Under the pieces are notes generated by a model. The model did no database searches and was not told the origin of the DNA. It saw only the letters and a program-made list of their open reading frames with translations. Shown piece after piece: positions 30,980 through 41,500 of a stretch of 64,000 nucleotides of DNA (positions are counted from its first letter, which is position 1; each line of letters begins with the position of its first letter). The translations under genes were made by a program, and so were the position numbers. Origin of the DNA: Rhynchopus euleeides (lineage: Eukaryota; Euglenozoa; Diplonemea; Diplonemida; Diplonemidae). The stretch covers positions 1,240,001-1,304,000 of the forward strand of contig OY723262.1 of assembly GCA_963210315.1 (NCBI GenBank), read 5' to 3'.

Positions 30980-33937
30980 ATGGACAGCGTTTTCTTGAGC
31001 AAGCTCAATGGTGCACTGGGGGACATGCGGAAGGTGTTGGAAGTGTGGCGCCAGCCGGAGCTGCCTGAGAATGTCGACCACCAATATGGAGACAAATATC
31101 GCCTTGCAGAATCCGTGGTCAACGCCGCTGTGCTGTCCACAGGCCGCACCCTCGGCACACTCGGCCTGACCCTGGATGCCGCACTGAAGGCGAAGGAGTG
31201 GAGTGAGGAGCAGACAGTCACCCTCTCGCTGCGCCGCTCCGAGACCTGCGATTTCGACAAGAAGGAGACGCGCGACGAGGAGTCTGCCACAAAGCATGTC
31301 ACGGAGGTGAAGGGCGTGTTCGGCACCAGCAAGGCCACCCACAAGGTTGTCACCACCATCACCGACTACCACTGGAACTTCGGCTACTCCTACAAGATCC
31401 TGCTGTATGCTGGCACGGATGCTGACGGTGCCATCGAGGTGGCAGCAGGCGAGGGGTCCACCCGCATCACCACGCGGACCGACAGCTCACCGCACCCCAA
31501 GGTGCACGTGCCGGACCATGTGGAGCACGACCTCACGTGGTTCCTCAAGCAGGCCGAGTTTGCCGCGGGTGAAGGAGGGCTGGGCCTTGCCGTCACCCCG
31601 CAGTTTGCCATCGACAGGGACCACGCGAAGTGCCGCACCCCGTCGCGCAACCCCGGCGTGAATGCGTCTGTGGTGCACGCCTGCTCTCTGGTGCGGTTCT
31701 GCCGCACCGCCTCGTCCTACTTCCTGGTGACGATCTTCCCGAGGCAGCAGTCGCACCCCTTCGACCTCTCCATGCTGCAGCGCGGCGTCTTCACCCCCGT
31801 CCTCCCCGTGATGGAGAACCAAGCACTCGGCGCCCCGTTGGCGCAGATCGAAGCAGCGCCCTCTGCGCCGCCTGCAGAGGGCGCAGCCCCCGAAGCCGCA
31901 GGCCGCCTCCTCCCTGCCAACGACATGGCTGCCCTGCACGACGAGGAGGCGAAGCAGCTGCAGGCGCTGCTTGCCACAGTGGGGCACGCCATCCCCGCCC
32001 CGAAGGGCCTTGTGACGCGGCGCGAAGCGCAGCGCGTTGTCATTCTGCAGCACATCTCCCGCGTGGGCAGCGCCCTAGCTGACTGCCTGCAGTACCTCGA
32101 GCACATGGTGTACTCACAGTTGGTGAGGGCCATCGGGAAGAGCGTCAGCTCGGACGACTTCGCAGAGTACATGGCGTTTCACATGCGGAATCTCTACAGG
32201 CCGGAGTACCAGCCGACCCCATTCAGCTTCAACGTCGAGTCGCAGGAGGTGGCGAAGGGGGACCCCGAGGGGTCTGTCAGCATCCTGTGCTCCGACACGC
32301 ACCTGTCGGGCGGCAGCGAGGTGCTGACCATGTCCCGCAAGGTGATGTCCTCAACAGACAGCGCTGTGCCATCCATGGGGATGCGGTTCGAACTGTCTGC
32401 CGCTGCGCACGCGACAATGCGGGGGTCATGCTTTGTCCACTCCTACCTGCGCAGTGCCTTCAGTTCCTCGAGGGCACCGCCAATCGGAGACCAGCCTGTG
32501 CTCCTCAGGGAGCAGCCGTGCCCCACCCCTCTGTACTACCTGCATGCACGTGCGAGGCAGTTCAGCAGCTTCGTGCTGCTGCTGGGGCGCATTGGGGGGA
32601 ACGACCTCTTCCTGCCGGAGCATGCCATGATCATCAAGAACAAGGATGACCTGCGCATCCCGCTGTTCCTGCACACCATCCCGTCCCCCGGGGAGTTTAA
32701 GAAGGCAATCCAGTCGCTGTCCCCCGAGCAGATTCGCTTCTCCAAGGCATACCGTGCGATGCAGCTGGAGTCGACCCTCTTCGGCATTGCGACGGTGCCA
32801 ATCAAGCCGCAGCTGGAGCGCCTCCTGAGCCTGCCGCAGGGCGCACTGAACAAAGAGGTGCGTCTCAGCGAGGACCTGATGAAGCTGTTTTTGGAGTTCA
32901 ACATCCCGTCCGACGTGCTGTCGTACCGCAGCGATGCGGAGGCCGGGCATGCCGATCCCAACGCCAGCGATGTGGGGAAGGGGGGCAACCCGCAGGTGGA
33001 GCAGGTGAAGGCCAGCGTGGCTGCGGTGTTGGCGATGATCAACGCGGAGAAGCAGGCGGAGGTGGATGAGATGAAGGCGAAGATCATCAGCCCAGAGTCA
33101 TCCGAATCGTGCTCGAGCCGGGGCTGTGATGATGCTTGGGGCTGTGATGATGCGCTGGATGGGATGCTGTGCGCAAGGCGCGAGGAGGAGGAGTGCTGCT
33201 ACATGGCACGCTGTGCCGAAGATGAATGCCTTGAACTTGAGGCTGAGCTCGAATGCTGCGAGGCGGAGCCCGAGCCAGAAGAATGGGATGAGGATGAGGA
33301 TGATGACGGTGAGTCTATTCCTGGAGCCTGCTCCTCCCCTGCGCTTGCTGCGCAGGCAGCCCCCCAACCGGAGCCCACATCGGAGAAGCCCGCACCGGAG
33401 GCGCCGAAACCGGAGCAGCAGCAGCAGGACAACCAACAGGTGGATCCCGCAGAGCAGGTTGCATCGCGCGACCTGACGAGCCTTCCCCGCGAGCTGGACA
33501 CCCGGTTTGAGAGCCTCGGGTCGTTGTCGGCCTGCGTGCGTCCCACCACCATCAAGTATGAGGATAGCAACGGGCCACAGCAGTGGGTGAAGCGCTTCAA
33601 ACGCTCTCTCATCTCTCGCGAGGAGATGAGCCATCTGGATACCGATGCCCAAAAGGATGAGAAGACAAAGGCCTTCGACCTGTTGGACGCCCTGACGAAG
33701 TCTGGGGCACTCCCTCTTGACGGGGTGGCCGTGCATGTCGTGATCGCAACAACGCACTGCTTCGACAAGACGCTGATGGACACGCTTGTTGCCGACAACA
33801 TCAACCCCATCGAGAAGGCGGAGCTGACGAGCCTCCACACTGCCTCTGTCATCCACGAGAAGCCCCTGCTGGCACTGGCTGCCCCTGGGCAGGCCCCGCG
33901 CTTGCAGCAGCACCATGCAGGGGAAATCGCTGCGTAG
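30980..33937 (+). CDS. conserved uncharacterised protein, 985 residues
   Basis: This is a single exon from the ATG at 30980 (MDSVFLSKLNG). I recognise the general layout from an uncharacterised family widespread in protists, but no function is known to me. The N-terminal third is a mixed alpha/beta region (...TLGTLGLTLDAALKAKEW..., ...HWNFGYSYKILLYAG...). A conserved block lies at about 577-650 (SPEQIRFSKAYRAMQLESTL ... IKPQLERLLSLP ... FNIPSDVLSY). Then comes an acidic, unusually Cys-rich stretch at about 705-775, a Pro/Glu/Gln linker at about 790-825, and a second conserved block near 900-965 (AFDLLDALTKSGALPL, CFDKTLMDTLVADNINPIEK). No signal peptide or membrane segment is visible, so it is probably cytosolic. 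The Cys/Glu-rich insert looks lineage-specific. Confidence 0.88.
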   Translation: MDSVFLSKLNGALGDMRKVLEVWRQPELPENVDHQYGDKYRLAESVVNAAVLSTGRTLGTLGLTLDAALKAKEWSEEQTVTLSLRRSETCDFDKKETRDEESATKHVTEVKGVFGTSKATHKVVTTITDYHWNFGYSYKILLYAGTDADGAIEVAAGEGSTRITTRTDSSPHPKVHVPDHVEHDLTWFLKQAEFAAGEGGLGLAVTPQFAIDRDHAKCRTPSRNPGVNASVVHACSLVRFCRTASSYFLVTIFPRQQSHPFDLSMLQRGVFTPVLPVMENQALGAPLAQIEAAPSAPPAEGAAPEAAGRLLPANDMAALHDEEAKQLQALLATVGHAIPAPKGLVTRREAQRVVILQHISRVGSALADCLQYLEHMVYSQLVRAIGKSVSSDDFAEYMAFHMRNLYRPEYQPTPFSFNVESQEVAKGDPEGSVSILCSDTHLSGGSEVLTMSRKVMSSTDSAVPSMGMRFELSAAAHATMRGSCFVHSYLRSAFSSSRAPPIGDQPVLLREQPCPTPLYYLHARARQFSSFVLLLGRIGGNDLFLPEHAMIIKNKDDLRIPLFLHTIPSPGEFKKAIQSLSPEQIRFSKAYRAMQLESTLFGIATVPIKPQLERLLSLPQGALNKEVRLSEDLMKLFLEFNIPSDVLSYRSDAEAGHADPNASDVGKGGNPQVEQVKASVAAVLAMINAEKQAEVDEMKAKIISPESSESCSSRGCDDAWGCDDALDGMLCARREEEECCYMARCAEDECLELEAELECCEAEPEPEEWDEDEDDDGESIPGACSSPALAAQAAPQPEPTSEKPAPEAPKPEQQQQDNQQVDPAEQVASRDLTSLPRELDTRFESLGSLSACVRPTTIKYEDSNGPQQWVKRFKRSLISREEMSHLDTDAQKDEKTKAFDLLDALTKSGALPLDGVAVHVVIATTHCFDKTLMDTLVADNINPIEKAELTSLHTASVIHEKPLLALAAPGQAPRLQQHHAGEIAA

Positions 33938-35089
33938 ATGCCTAGTTTGTGTCACTGTGATTTAGCATAACGGGCATCAGCCACCATCCTTCTATTTTCA
34001 GTTGGGAGACGGGCTTCGCTTTGGAGCGCAAAGCCAAAGGAAAAAATGTAACACGGAAGCTTCAAGTGGTACACTTTCACCCCCCCCCCCCTCCCAAACC
34101 AGAGCAAACTGCTTGCCGTTGCTCGGAACTCGATCCACTACCCCTAACCGATGTGCATCAGCCCGAGACAAGGCCTATGTGGATTGAGACGCCACATAAC
34201 GCAGATCCGTACATCCACACACGTTGTTGCTGCCCCCCCCCCCCTGTAGCCAATCGCCCTCCCTCCTTTTGTAGAGCTCAGACACGACCTGCATAACAAG
34301 GGGAGGGGGTCAGCCCTGTTTCCTTTTCTTCTTCTACTTCTTCTTCTTTACTGCCCCCCACCCCCTCACCCACACCCCTCCTCCTTTTGTTAAGAAGAGA
34401 AAGAACGGCCCAAGCGAAACGCGTCTGCATGTGCTGGACCAACCAACGCAACGCCAAGCCATTTTTTTACCACAACAGGGAACCTGTCAGTGTCAAAAAG
34501 ATAGTAGGCAGCGCTTGGGCAACAAATTCAACCTCCTCATCAGGCTGCGGAGTTGCTTTTGTTTTGCCCGGATTTGGCGCACAAACAACAGCCTTATTTT
34601 TTTGCCACAGTGCCGAGCTGCCCCTATGGAGGCCCTTTCGGAAGGTGGCGGCCTGGGGTTGATGGAAGTGGAGGTGGGGTTGGGCTTGGGCTTGGGGTTG
34701 AGGTTGGGGGGCGGGAGAGCGTTCTATTCATTCTACTAACGTGACCTAACCCTATTTTGTTGCTATTTTTTTTTTGGACAGGCTGGCGGATAAGTTACGG
34801 GAGATCCTGGTTCCCTTTGATCCTGGCAATGCCTGGCGAGGCCTGCCAGGTGAGGGCGTCGCATTTGAAGGGCCGCAAGCTACAGAATGCCGAAACTGCG
34901 AGAAAGCGGTCCCTCCTATGCGCCGTTTTCTCTGGTTGGCGCTTGTGTCAGCTGGAGCAGGGGAAGGGTGCAGAGAAGGAGAGAGAAGCGCTGCCGGGGA
35001 TGCTGTTGTTTGCGAGAGGCGAGTTCAGCTGGGTGCTCAGGGTACCCCTGTCTCGTGGGTGTGAGTTTTCTTCGTTGGATACCCCACGG
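33938..35089. other. intergenic DNA between the 985-residue gene and the LRR gene
   Basis: No gene is confidently supported. A short coding-like phrase (RLADKLREILVPFDPGNAW) follows ATTTTTTTTTTGGACAG at about 34784 and could be a stray exon, but no GTATG donor or partner exon was found. C runs and pyrimidine tracts occur at 34080, 34230 and 34325. Confidence 0.4.
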
Positions 35090-35196
35090 GGGGCCTTCGC
35101 TACCAGGTGTGGCTGAGTGGGAAGAAGTGAGCAACAGCCTACACCCCCTCACTGACTGACGAGCTGTGACGAGCTGTGACTGGTAGCGAGGGCCCC
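35090..35196 (-). mobile_element. 107-bp MITE-like element, copy 2
   Basis: This is the same element as 25127-25233 in the opposite orientation and of identical length. The termini GGGGCCTTCGCTACCAG and its complement differ at one base from copy 1. The flanks are CACGG (35085-35089) and CACAG (35197-35201), a 5-bp target duplication with one substitution. The cores are clearly homologous but diverged, so this insertion looks older than copy 1. Confidence 0.88.
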
Positions 35197-35201
35197 CACA
35201 G

Positions 35202-35993
35202 AAGGCATTTTTTTATATTCCCAACGTGCTTCGCTATTGCCCCCCCCTATTGCTCCCCCCAGAAGAGAGAACGGCTAGGTTGAGTTTTTGGTGGATGGAC
35301 GGATGAGGTCTGCTGCTGGCAATTGCCTTTCTGGCGACACGACTCGCCAGATTGTTTTCTGCTTTTTTTTTGTCTCTCTTTGTCACCTCCTCGCCGCCCT
35401 TTCCCCCCTCCCACCCCACGTGGAAATTGACTTCTCGCTCGTGGCCCCTTGAAAGCGATGCAAATCCTGACACTGCGAAGTGGTTGCACATCCGCTCCTT
35501 GCCGCTGCACATCCCCTGATCCTTGCAGGGATTACAGAACATTCCTAGCCCAGCAGCGATAAGTTGAGGGTGAGCAAATTACAATGCCAGTGTCACCTCT
35601 TTGAAAATGAAACTAAAAGTGGGCACCCTTGGACAGGTCACCTGATGCCTTCAGAGTCTATTGAGGGGCGTGTTGTTCTCTGGTTTTGTGGCATTGTAGC
35701 AGTTCTTGCCTGGGTTTCATGCGATTCTTATGGCATTCGTACCACCGTCAGAAGTGCGCACTTCCACACCCAAGAGTACGGATGCCCGTGAGGGAGAGAG
35801 GGGGGGGGGGTGCACAGGCCACCATGGCATGGTGGCAGGGTGTCGAAGCAGCAGTGAGCCACCATCCCTCCCTCCCACCCGTCCGATTTTTCTCCGGCAT
35901 GTGTCAACCAGTACGCAATGCTGCATTCACACAGCTCCCTTCAGTTGATTTCGTCACACATCTGCCGTAAGGCAGGGGCTGGATCACTTCAGC
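35202..35993. other. intergenic DNA upstream of the LRR gene
   Basis: There are only short open frames. It includes a G run at about 35800. No gene or structured motif is supported. Confidence 0.45.
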
Positions 35994-38283
35994 ATGACGG
36001 CGGTGGAGGCCGTTGGCAAGAGCCTGCGTGACATATATGTGGCTGAGTGTGACCGCGTTGGCTGTCGGAAGAATAGCGAGCTCCTCAAAAAGGTATGCAG
36101 ATAAAAATGAGTCGGCATCACCACAAAGGTGGAGCAGGGGAATCGGGTTTTAACAGGATCATATGAATGTCGGTGCGGTCCATACGTGGTCCCTGCATGT
36201 TTCTGAGGGCTATATCAATTCCCGGACAACGCTTGCTTTATCGCAGCGAAATTATTCGTCCACAGCGCGCAGTGTGTTTTTGATACAGCAACAAAATGAA
36301 ACGCCTCGTCGCACCAACGCCTCCTTTGCAGGGGCCACAGCACACTGCGCAAACACAGCCCGTAATCTTTCAACCGCCACCCCCTCTCTCCTTCCCACAG
36401 CTCCCCAACACACCGGGCGATTTCGAGTCTCTCCGGGAGCTGAACCTGAACCTGAACTGTGTTGGGAAGAAGGGCGTCAAGGCCCTGTTCAATGTCATCC
36501 AGCTCTCGCTCAACCTGCAGCGCATCATGCTTGCTGACAACTTCCTCAGCAACGACTCCATCCGCGAGATCGTGGATGTCCTCGCGGGCCACCCTGCCGT
36601 TGAACACGTCGACCTCAGCCGGAACCCCATCAGCCACAATGCGGGGAAGCTCCTCTCAGACTTCGTGGGCACCAACCCCTCCATCACGGGTGTGGGCATA
36701 CGGGACACGCTCATCAACCCGGCCCTGGTGCGCATCATCGAGAAGAAGGCCGAGAAGAACCTCGAGCTCCGGAGCACCTGCGGGTCGGTCGGCAAGCTCA
36801 GTGGGATCTCACCCGCACCGCCACCGGTGCCGCCCCCTCCCGCGGCACGCCCGGTGCCTGAGATGCCCAGGGCGCCCGCTGCTGCGCAGAGCACCTCTGA
36901 AAGCCACACACCTTCCACAGAGCCTGCCAGGCAGCCTAAGAAACATCACCCTTCGGATCCTCCGGTGGTGACAAAGGAGATCATTGCGCAGGTGCACGAG
37001 GGAGAGAGCCACCAATACCTTGGGGCTGTCTTCTCTCTGTGCGAGACAGCGCCGGCGGATGAGGATTTCAAAAATCTTGAGGTATGTTTGTGCTGCTGCT
37101 GCCTTGGGCGGGGGGGTGGGGTCGCGGAGAGCCGATTGCCGGTTGTGAGCGACGCTGTGCGCCCAGCGGACATCGGGTAAGTCATGGGGAGTGGGCAGAG
37201 GGCTGCTATTCTGCGTCTCTCTGATCCGGGTCCTCGGCACCCCCTGCAGGGGGTTGGGGGAGGGGAAAACCGCGCAACACCCTCCTCACAGTTGCTCTCA
37301 GTCGTAGCAGCGGAGACCTGTGACGAGGTGAAGCCCATTGCCCGGCGACCTGTGGAAGCCAGGAGTGAACCGGGAACAGCGCCAGAAGCCCCCCCTGTCT
37401 CCGAATCTGCCCCCGTGCAGCAGGTCTCTCCCACGAAATCCCCTCGGGTAGAGGCCGCTGAGGCGGCACACGCAGAGCCAACACCACCAGAGCCACCGCA
37501 GCCGGAGTCACAGGAGGCGCTCCCCGAACCCTCTGCCCAGGAAGCAGGCTCTCCCAAGCCAGAGAACACCTGCGGAGAAACGAGCTTGGTGACAGCGCAG
37601 GTAGAAGGGGTGCGGCCTACACCAGCAGTGCAGGACGAATGGTATGCCGTGCTGTTGTGTGCAAGGGGTGCATACGCCCTCCCTTCAGGTGGGGCGTCCG
37701 CCTGCTCTACGACACAGCCACGCAGGAGGATGCACAGGGCTTTGCAGGCCTGTGCACTGTGTATAGTGCTGTGTCGGACGACCCTGTGCCAGCAAGGGGG
37801 GCACGAGGGAGCCTTCTTCGGAGCATGGTGACATCTCTCGGAGGGGGCGAGGAGCTTGCACTCAACTACCTCGCTGACGGGGTGGAAGGTGTGGCGTCCG
37901 GACAAGAGGTGCCGCCTGTGGGGGCACTGACAGAGCTTCGGAATTTGAGCGTTCTATTCGACACTGCTGCAACGCTGAAGGACGATATGTCTGCATTAGA
38001 GTACCTTCGGGACTCCATCGCTGTTATGGAGTCACGGATCTCGGAAGAATCCATGTCGGAGGACGTGCCGCAGGAGGTGGGGGAAATCAGCCGGCAGCAG
38101 GTCACCGGAGGGGAGGCGGACGGGAGCGGCGGGGCGTGGTACGCAATGGACCTCATCTGGACAATCGCGAGCGCCAAGATCGAGGCGTCTCGAAACAGAG
38201 TGCCGGAGGGCACTGAGGACTGGTCGGCTCTAGCTTCTGTCATGTCGCTCATCAAAAAAGAAGGGGCGTGTTCCGGAGAGTAA
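35994..38283 (+). CDS. leucine-rich-repeat protein, four exons
   Basis: The exons are 35994-36092, 36401-37081, 37292-37641 and 37689-38283. All three introns start GTATG; two end ACAG and the last, 47 bp long, ends TTCAG. The spliced frame gives 574 residues. Exon 1 and the start of exon 2 read MTAVEAVGKSLRDIYVAECD ... NSELLKK|LPNTPGD, a typical lead-in to cytosolic RNase-inhibitor-type LRRs. About four LRRs follow at residues 40-150 (LRELNLNLNCVGKKGVKAL, LQRIMLADNFLSN, VEHVDLSRNPISH). A Pro-rich linker at about 170-220 and a second Pro/Glu-rich linker separate the LRRs from a predicted helical C-terminus (WWGVRLLYDTATQEDAQGF ... ALEYLRDSIAVMES). LRRs mediate protein binding; the partner is unknown. 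The pattern resembles LRR proteins of flagellated protists. Confidence 0.85.
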
Positions 38284-38594
38284 GTGTTCAGGTTAGGAAG
38301 AGGCGGTCACGCAGCAATCCCTTCCAGCACAGCCACTCCGAACGTGAGGTTACTTCCGTGACCTGACTGGAGTGTATTCTGTGAGGGGCATGTGAATCTG
38401 GTTGCCAAGAAGTGTCTCTGGTTTACCAGGGGGTGTCTGAACCAAGTGAGTAGGAGTGCCCGGAAGGCAGAGCGGGAATGTGCATTGTCAAGTTCGGTGA
38501 AGTTCGCCTCGGGATCACACGAAACCTATGCAGTCAAGACACGCCAACCCAACAGGACACCCGAGTGTTTGGGATTGTAGGGGAGAACAAAACA

Positions 38595-41500
38595 ATGCGG
38601 AGTGCATTGTTGCTGCTTCTGGCAGCAGCAAGCAGGGGCCAGACCGTAGATGAGTGCACGGACTACTCCGACGCCGTTCAGTGCAAGCACGTGAACCGCT
38701 ACACTTCGGACGGTTGCCTGTGCTCGTGCGACTGGACTGCCATCTTCAAGGACGGGAACGGCAACGTGATCACCCTCCCTGCCGGTCCGGGCAGCACAGA
38801 GCCGTGTGGCACCGGTTGCTGCAACCCTGACTCCAAGCCCACGGGTGACTGGTGCTACATCGCCACACATGACTACAACAAGAACAAGCCCGCCTGCAGT
38901 GCGCTCCAGAGCAAGTCTCAGACCTGTGTTGCTGCGGGCACGACTCCGACTGACGGCGGGCTGGCTCCTCGTGCAGCCATTCCCGGTGTTCCCAGCACGC
39001 AGAACAACCTGTGCACGGATGCCGGCCAGCTTTGCGTTGACACCGACAAGACCGCAACAGGGAACTGGGAGTGCCAGTGTGTCGCACCTCAGACGGGTAC
39101 TGCTGGCCAGCAGAAGCTTGCAACGTGCGCGACGGAGACTGACGAGTGCACTGCCAACGCTGCCAAGTGTGGCGCCAACCAGCGCTGTGTCGACCCGAGC
39201 AAGACCACCACCTCTGACTGGTACTGCGAGTGCACTGTCGGTCCACCGACGAAGGTGGTGGGTGGTCCCGCCACCTGCACCACTGACAAGGACGAGTGCA
39301 CAGACTACTCCGACGCCGTGGAGTGCAAGCACGTGAACCGCTACACGTCGGACGGTTGCCTGTGCTCGTGCGATTGGACTGCCATCTTCAAGGATGGGAA
39401 CGGCAACGTGATCACCCTTCCTGCCGGTCCGGGCAGCACAGAGCCGTGTGGCACCGGTTGCTGCAACCCTGACTCCAAGCCCACGGGTGACTGGTGCTAC
39501 ATCGCCGCACACGACTACAACAAGAACAAGCCCGCCTGCAGTGCGCTCCAGGGTAAGTCTCAGACCTGCGTTGCTGCGGGCACGACTCCGACTGACGGTG
39601 GGCTGCCTCCTCGTGCTGCCATTCCCGGTGTTCCCAGCACGCAGAACAACCTGTGCACGGATGCCGGTCAGCTCTGCGTTGACACCGACAAGACCGCAAC
39701 AGGGAACTGGGAGTGCCAGTGTGTCGCACCTCAGACGGGTACTGCTGGCCAGCAGAAGGTTGCAACGTGCGCGACGGAGGTTGACGAATGCACTGCCAAC
39801 GCTGCCAAGTGTGGTGCCAACCAGCGCTGTGTCGACCCGAGCAAGACCACTACATCTGACTGGTACTGCGAGTGCACTGTCGGTCCACCGACGAAGGTGG
39901 TGGGTGGTCCCGCCACCTGCACCACTGACAAGGACGAGTGCACAGACTACTCCGACGCCGTGCAGTGCAAGCACGTGAACCGCTACACTTCGGACGGTTG
40001 CCTGTGCTCGTGCGACTGGACTGCCATCTTCAAGGACGGGAACGGCAACGTGATCACCCTTCCTGCCGGTCCGGGCAGCACAGAGCCGTGTGGTACCGGT
40101 TGCTGCAACCCTGACTCCAAGCCCACGGGTGACTGGTGCTACATCGCTGCACACGACTACAACAAGAACAAGCCCGCCTGCAGTGCGCTCCAGGGTAAGT
40201 CTCAGACCTGCGTTGCTGCGGGCACGACTCCGACTGACGGTGGGCTCCCTCCCCGTGCTGCGATTCCCGGTGTTCCCAGCACGCAGAACAACCTGTGCAC
40301 GGATGCCGGCCAGCTCTGCGTTGACACCGACAAGACCGCAACAGGGAACTGGGAGTGCCAGTGTGTCGCACCTCAGACGGGTCCTGCTGGCCAGCAGAAG
40401 GTTGCAAAGTGCGCGACGGAGACTGACGAGTGCACTGGCAACGCTGCCAAGTGTGGCGCGAACCAGCGCTGTGTCGACCCGAGCAAGACCACCACCTCTG
40501 ACTGGTACTGCGAGTGCACTGTCGGTCCACCGACGAAGGTGGTGGGTGGTCCCGCCACCTGCACCACTGACAAGGACGAGTGCACAGACTACTCCGACGC
40601 CGTGCAGTGCAAGCACGTGAACCGCTACACTTCGGACGGTTGCCTGTGCTCGTGCGACTGGACTGCCATCTTCAAGGACGGGAACGGCAACGTGATCACC
40701 CTCCCTGCCGGTCCGGGCAGCACAGAGCCGTGTGGCACCGGTTGCTGCAACCCTGACTCCAAGCCCACGGGTGACTGGTGCTACATCGCTGCACACGACT
40801 ACAACAAGAACAAGCCCGCCTGCAGTGCGCTCCAGGGTAAGTCTCAGACCTGTGTTGCTGCCGGCCAGGCACCGACCGATGGCGGACTGCCTCCTCGTGC
40901 TGCGATTCCCGGTGTTCCCAGCACGCAGAACAACCTGTGCACGGATGCCGGTCAGCTTTGCGTTGACACCGACAAGACCGCAACAGGGAACTGGGAGTGC
41001 CAGTGTGTCGCACCTCAGACGGGTACTGCTGGCCAGCAGAAGGTTGCAACGTGTACGACAGAGGTGGACGAATGCATTGCCAACGCTGCCAAGTGTGGCG
41101 CGAACCAGCGCTGCGTCGACCCGAGCAAGACAACCACCACGGACTGGTACTGCGAGTGCACTGTCGGTCCACCGACAAAGGTGGTGGGTGGTCCCGCGAC
41201 CTGCGCCACTGACAAGGACGAGTGCACAGACTACTCCGACGCCGTTCAGTGCAAGCACGTGAACCGTTACACTGAGGACGGTTGCCTGTGCTCGTGCGAC
41301 TGGACTGCTATCTTCAAGGACGGCAACGGCAACGTGATCACCCTTCCTGCCGGTCCGGGCAGCACAGAGCCGTGTGGCACCGGTTGCTGCAACCCTGACT
41401 CCAAGCCCACGGGTGACTGGTGCTACATCGCTGCACACGACTACAACAAGAACAAGCCCGCCTGCAGTGCACTCATGGGTAAGTCTCAGACCTGTGTTGC

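Noticed and set aside
34784-35064. An exon-like phrase after a pyrimidine tract and GGACAG
   Set aside because: No partner exon or GTATG donor was found. It is mentioned only in the gap description.
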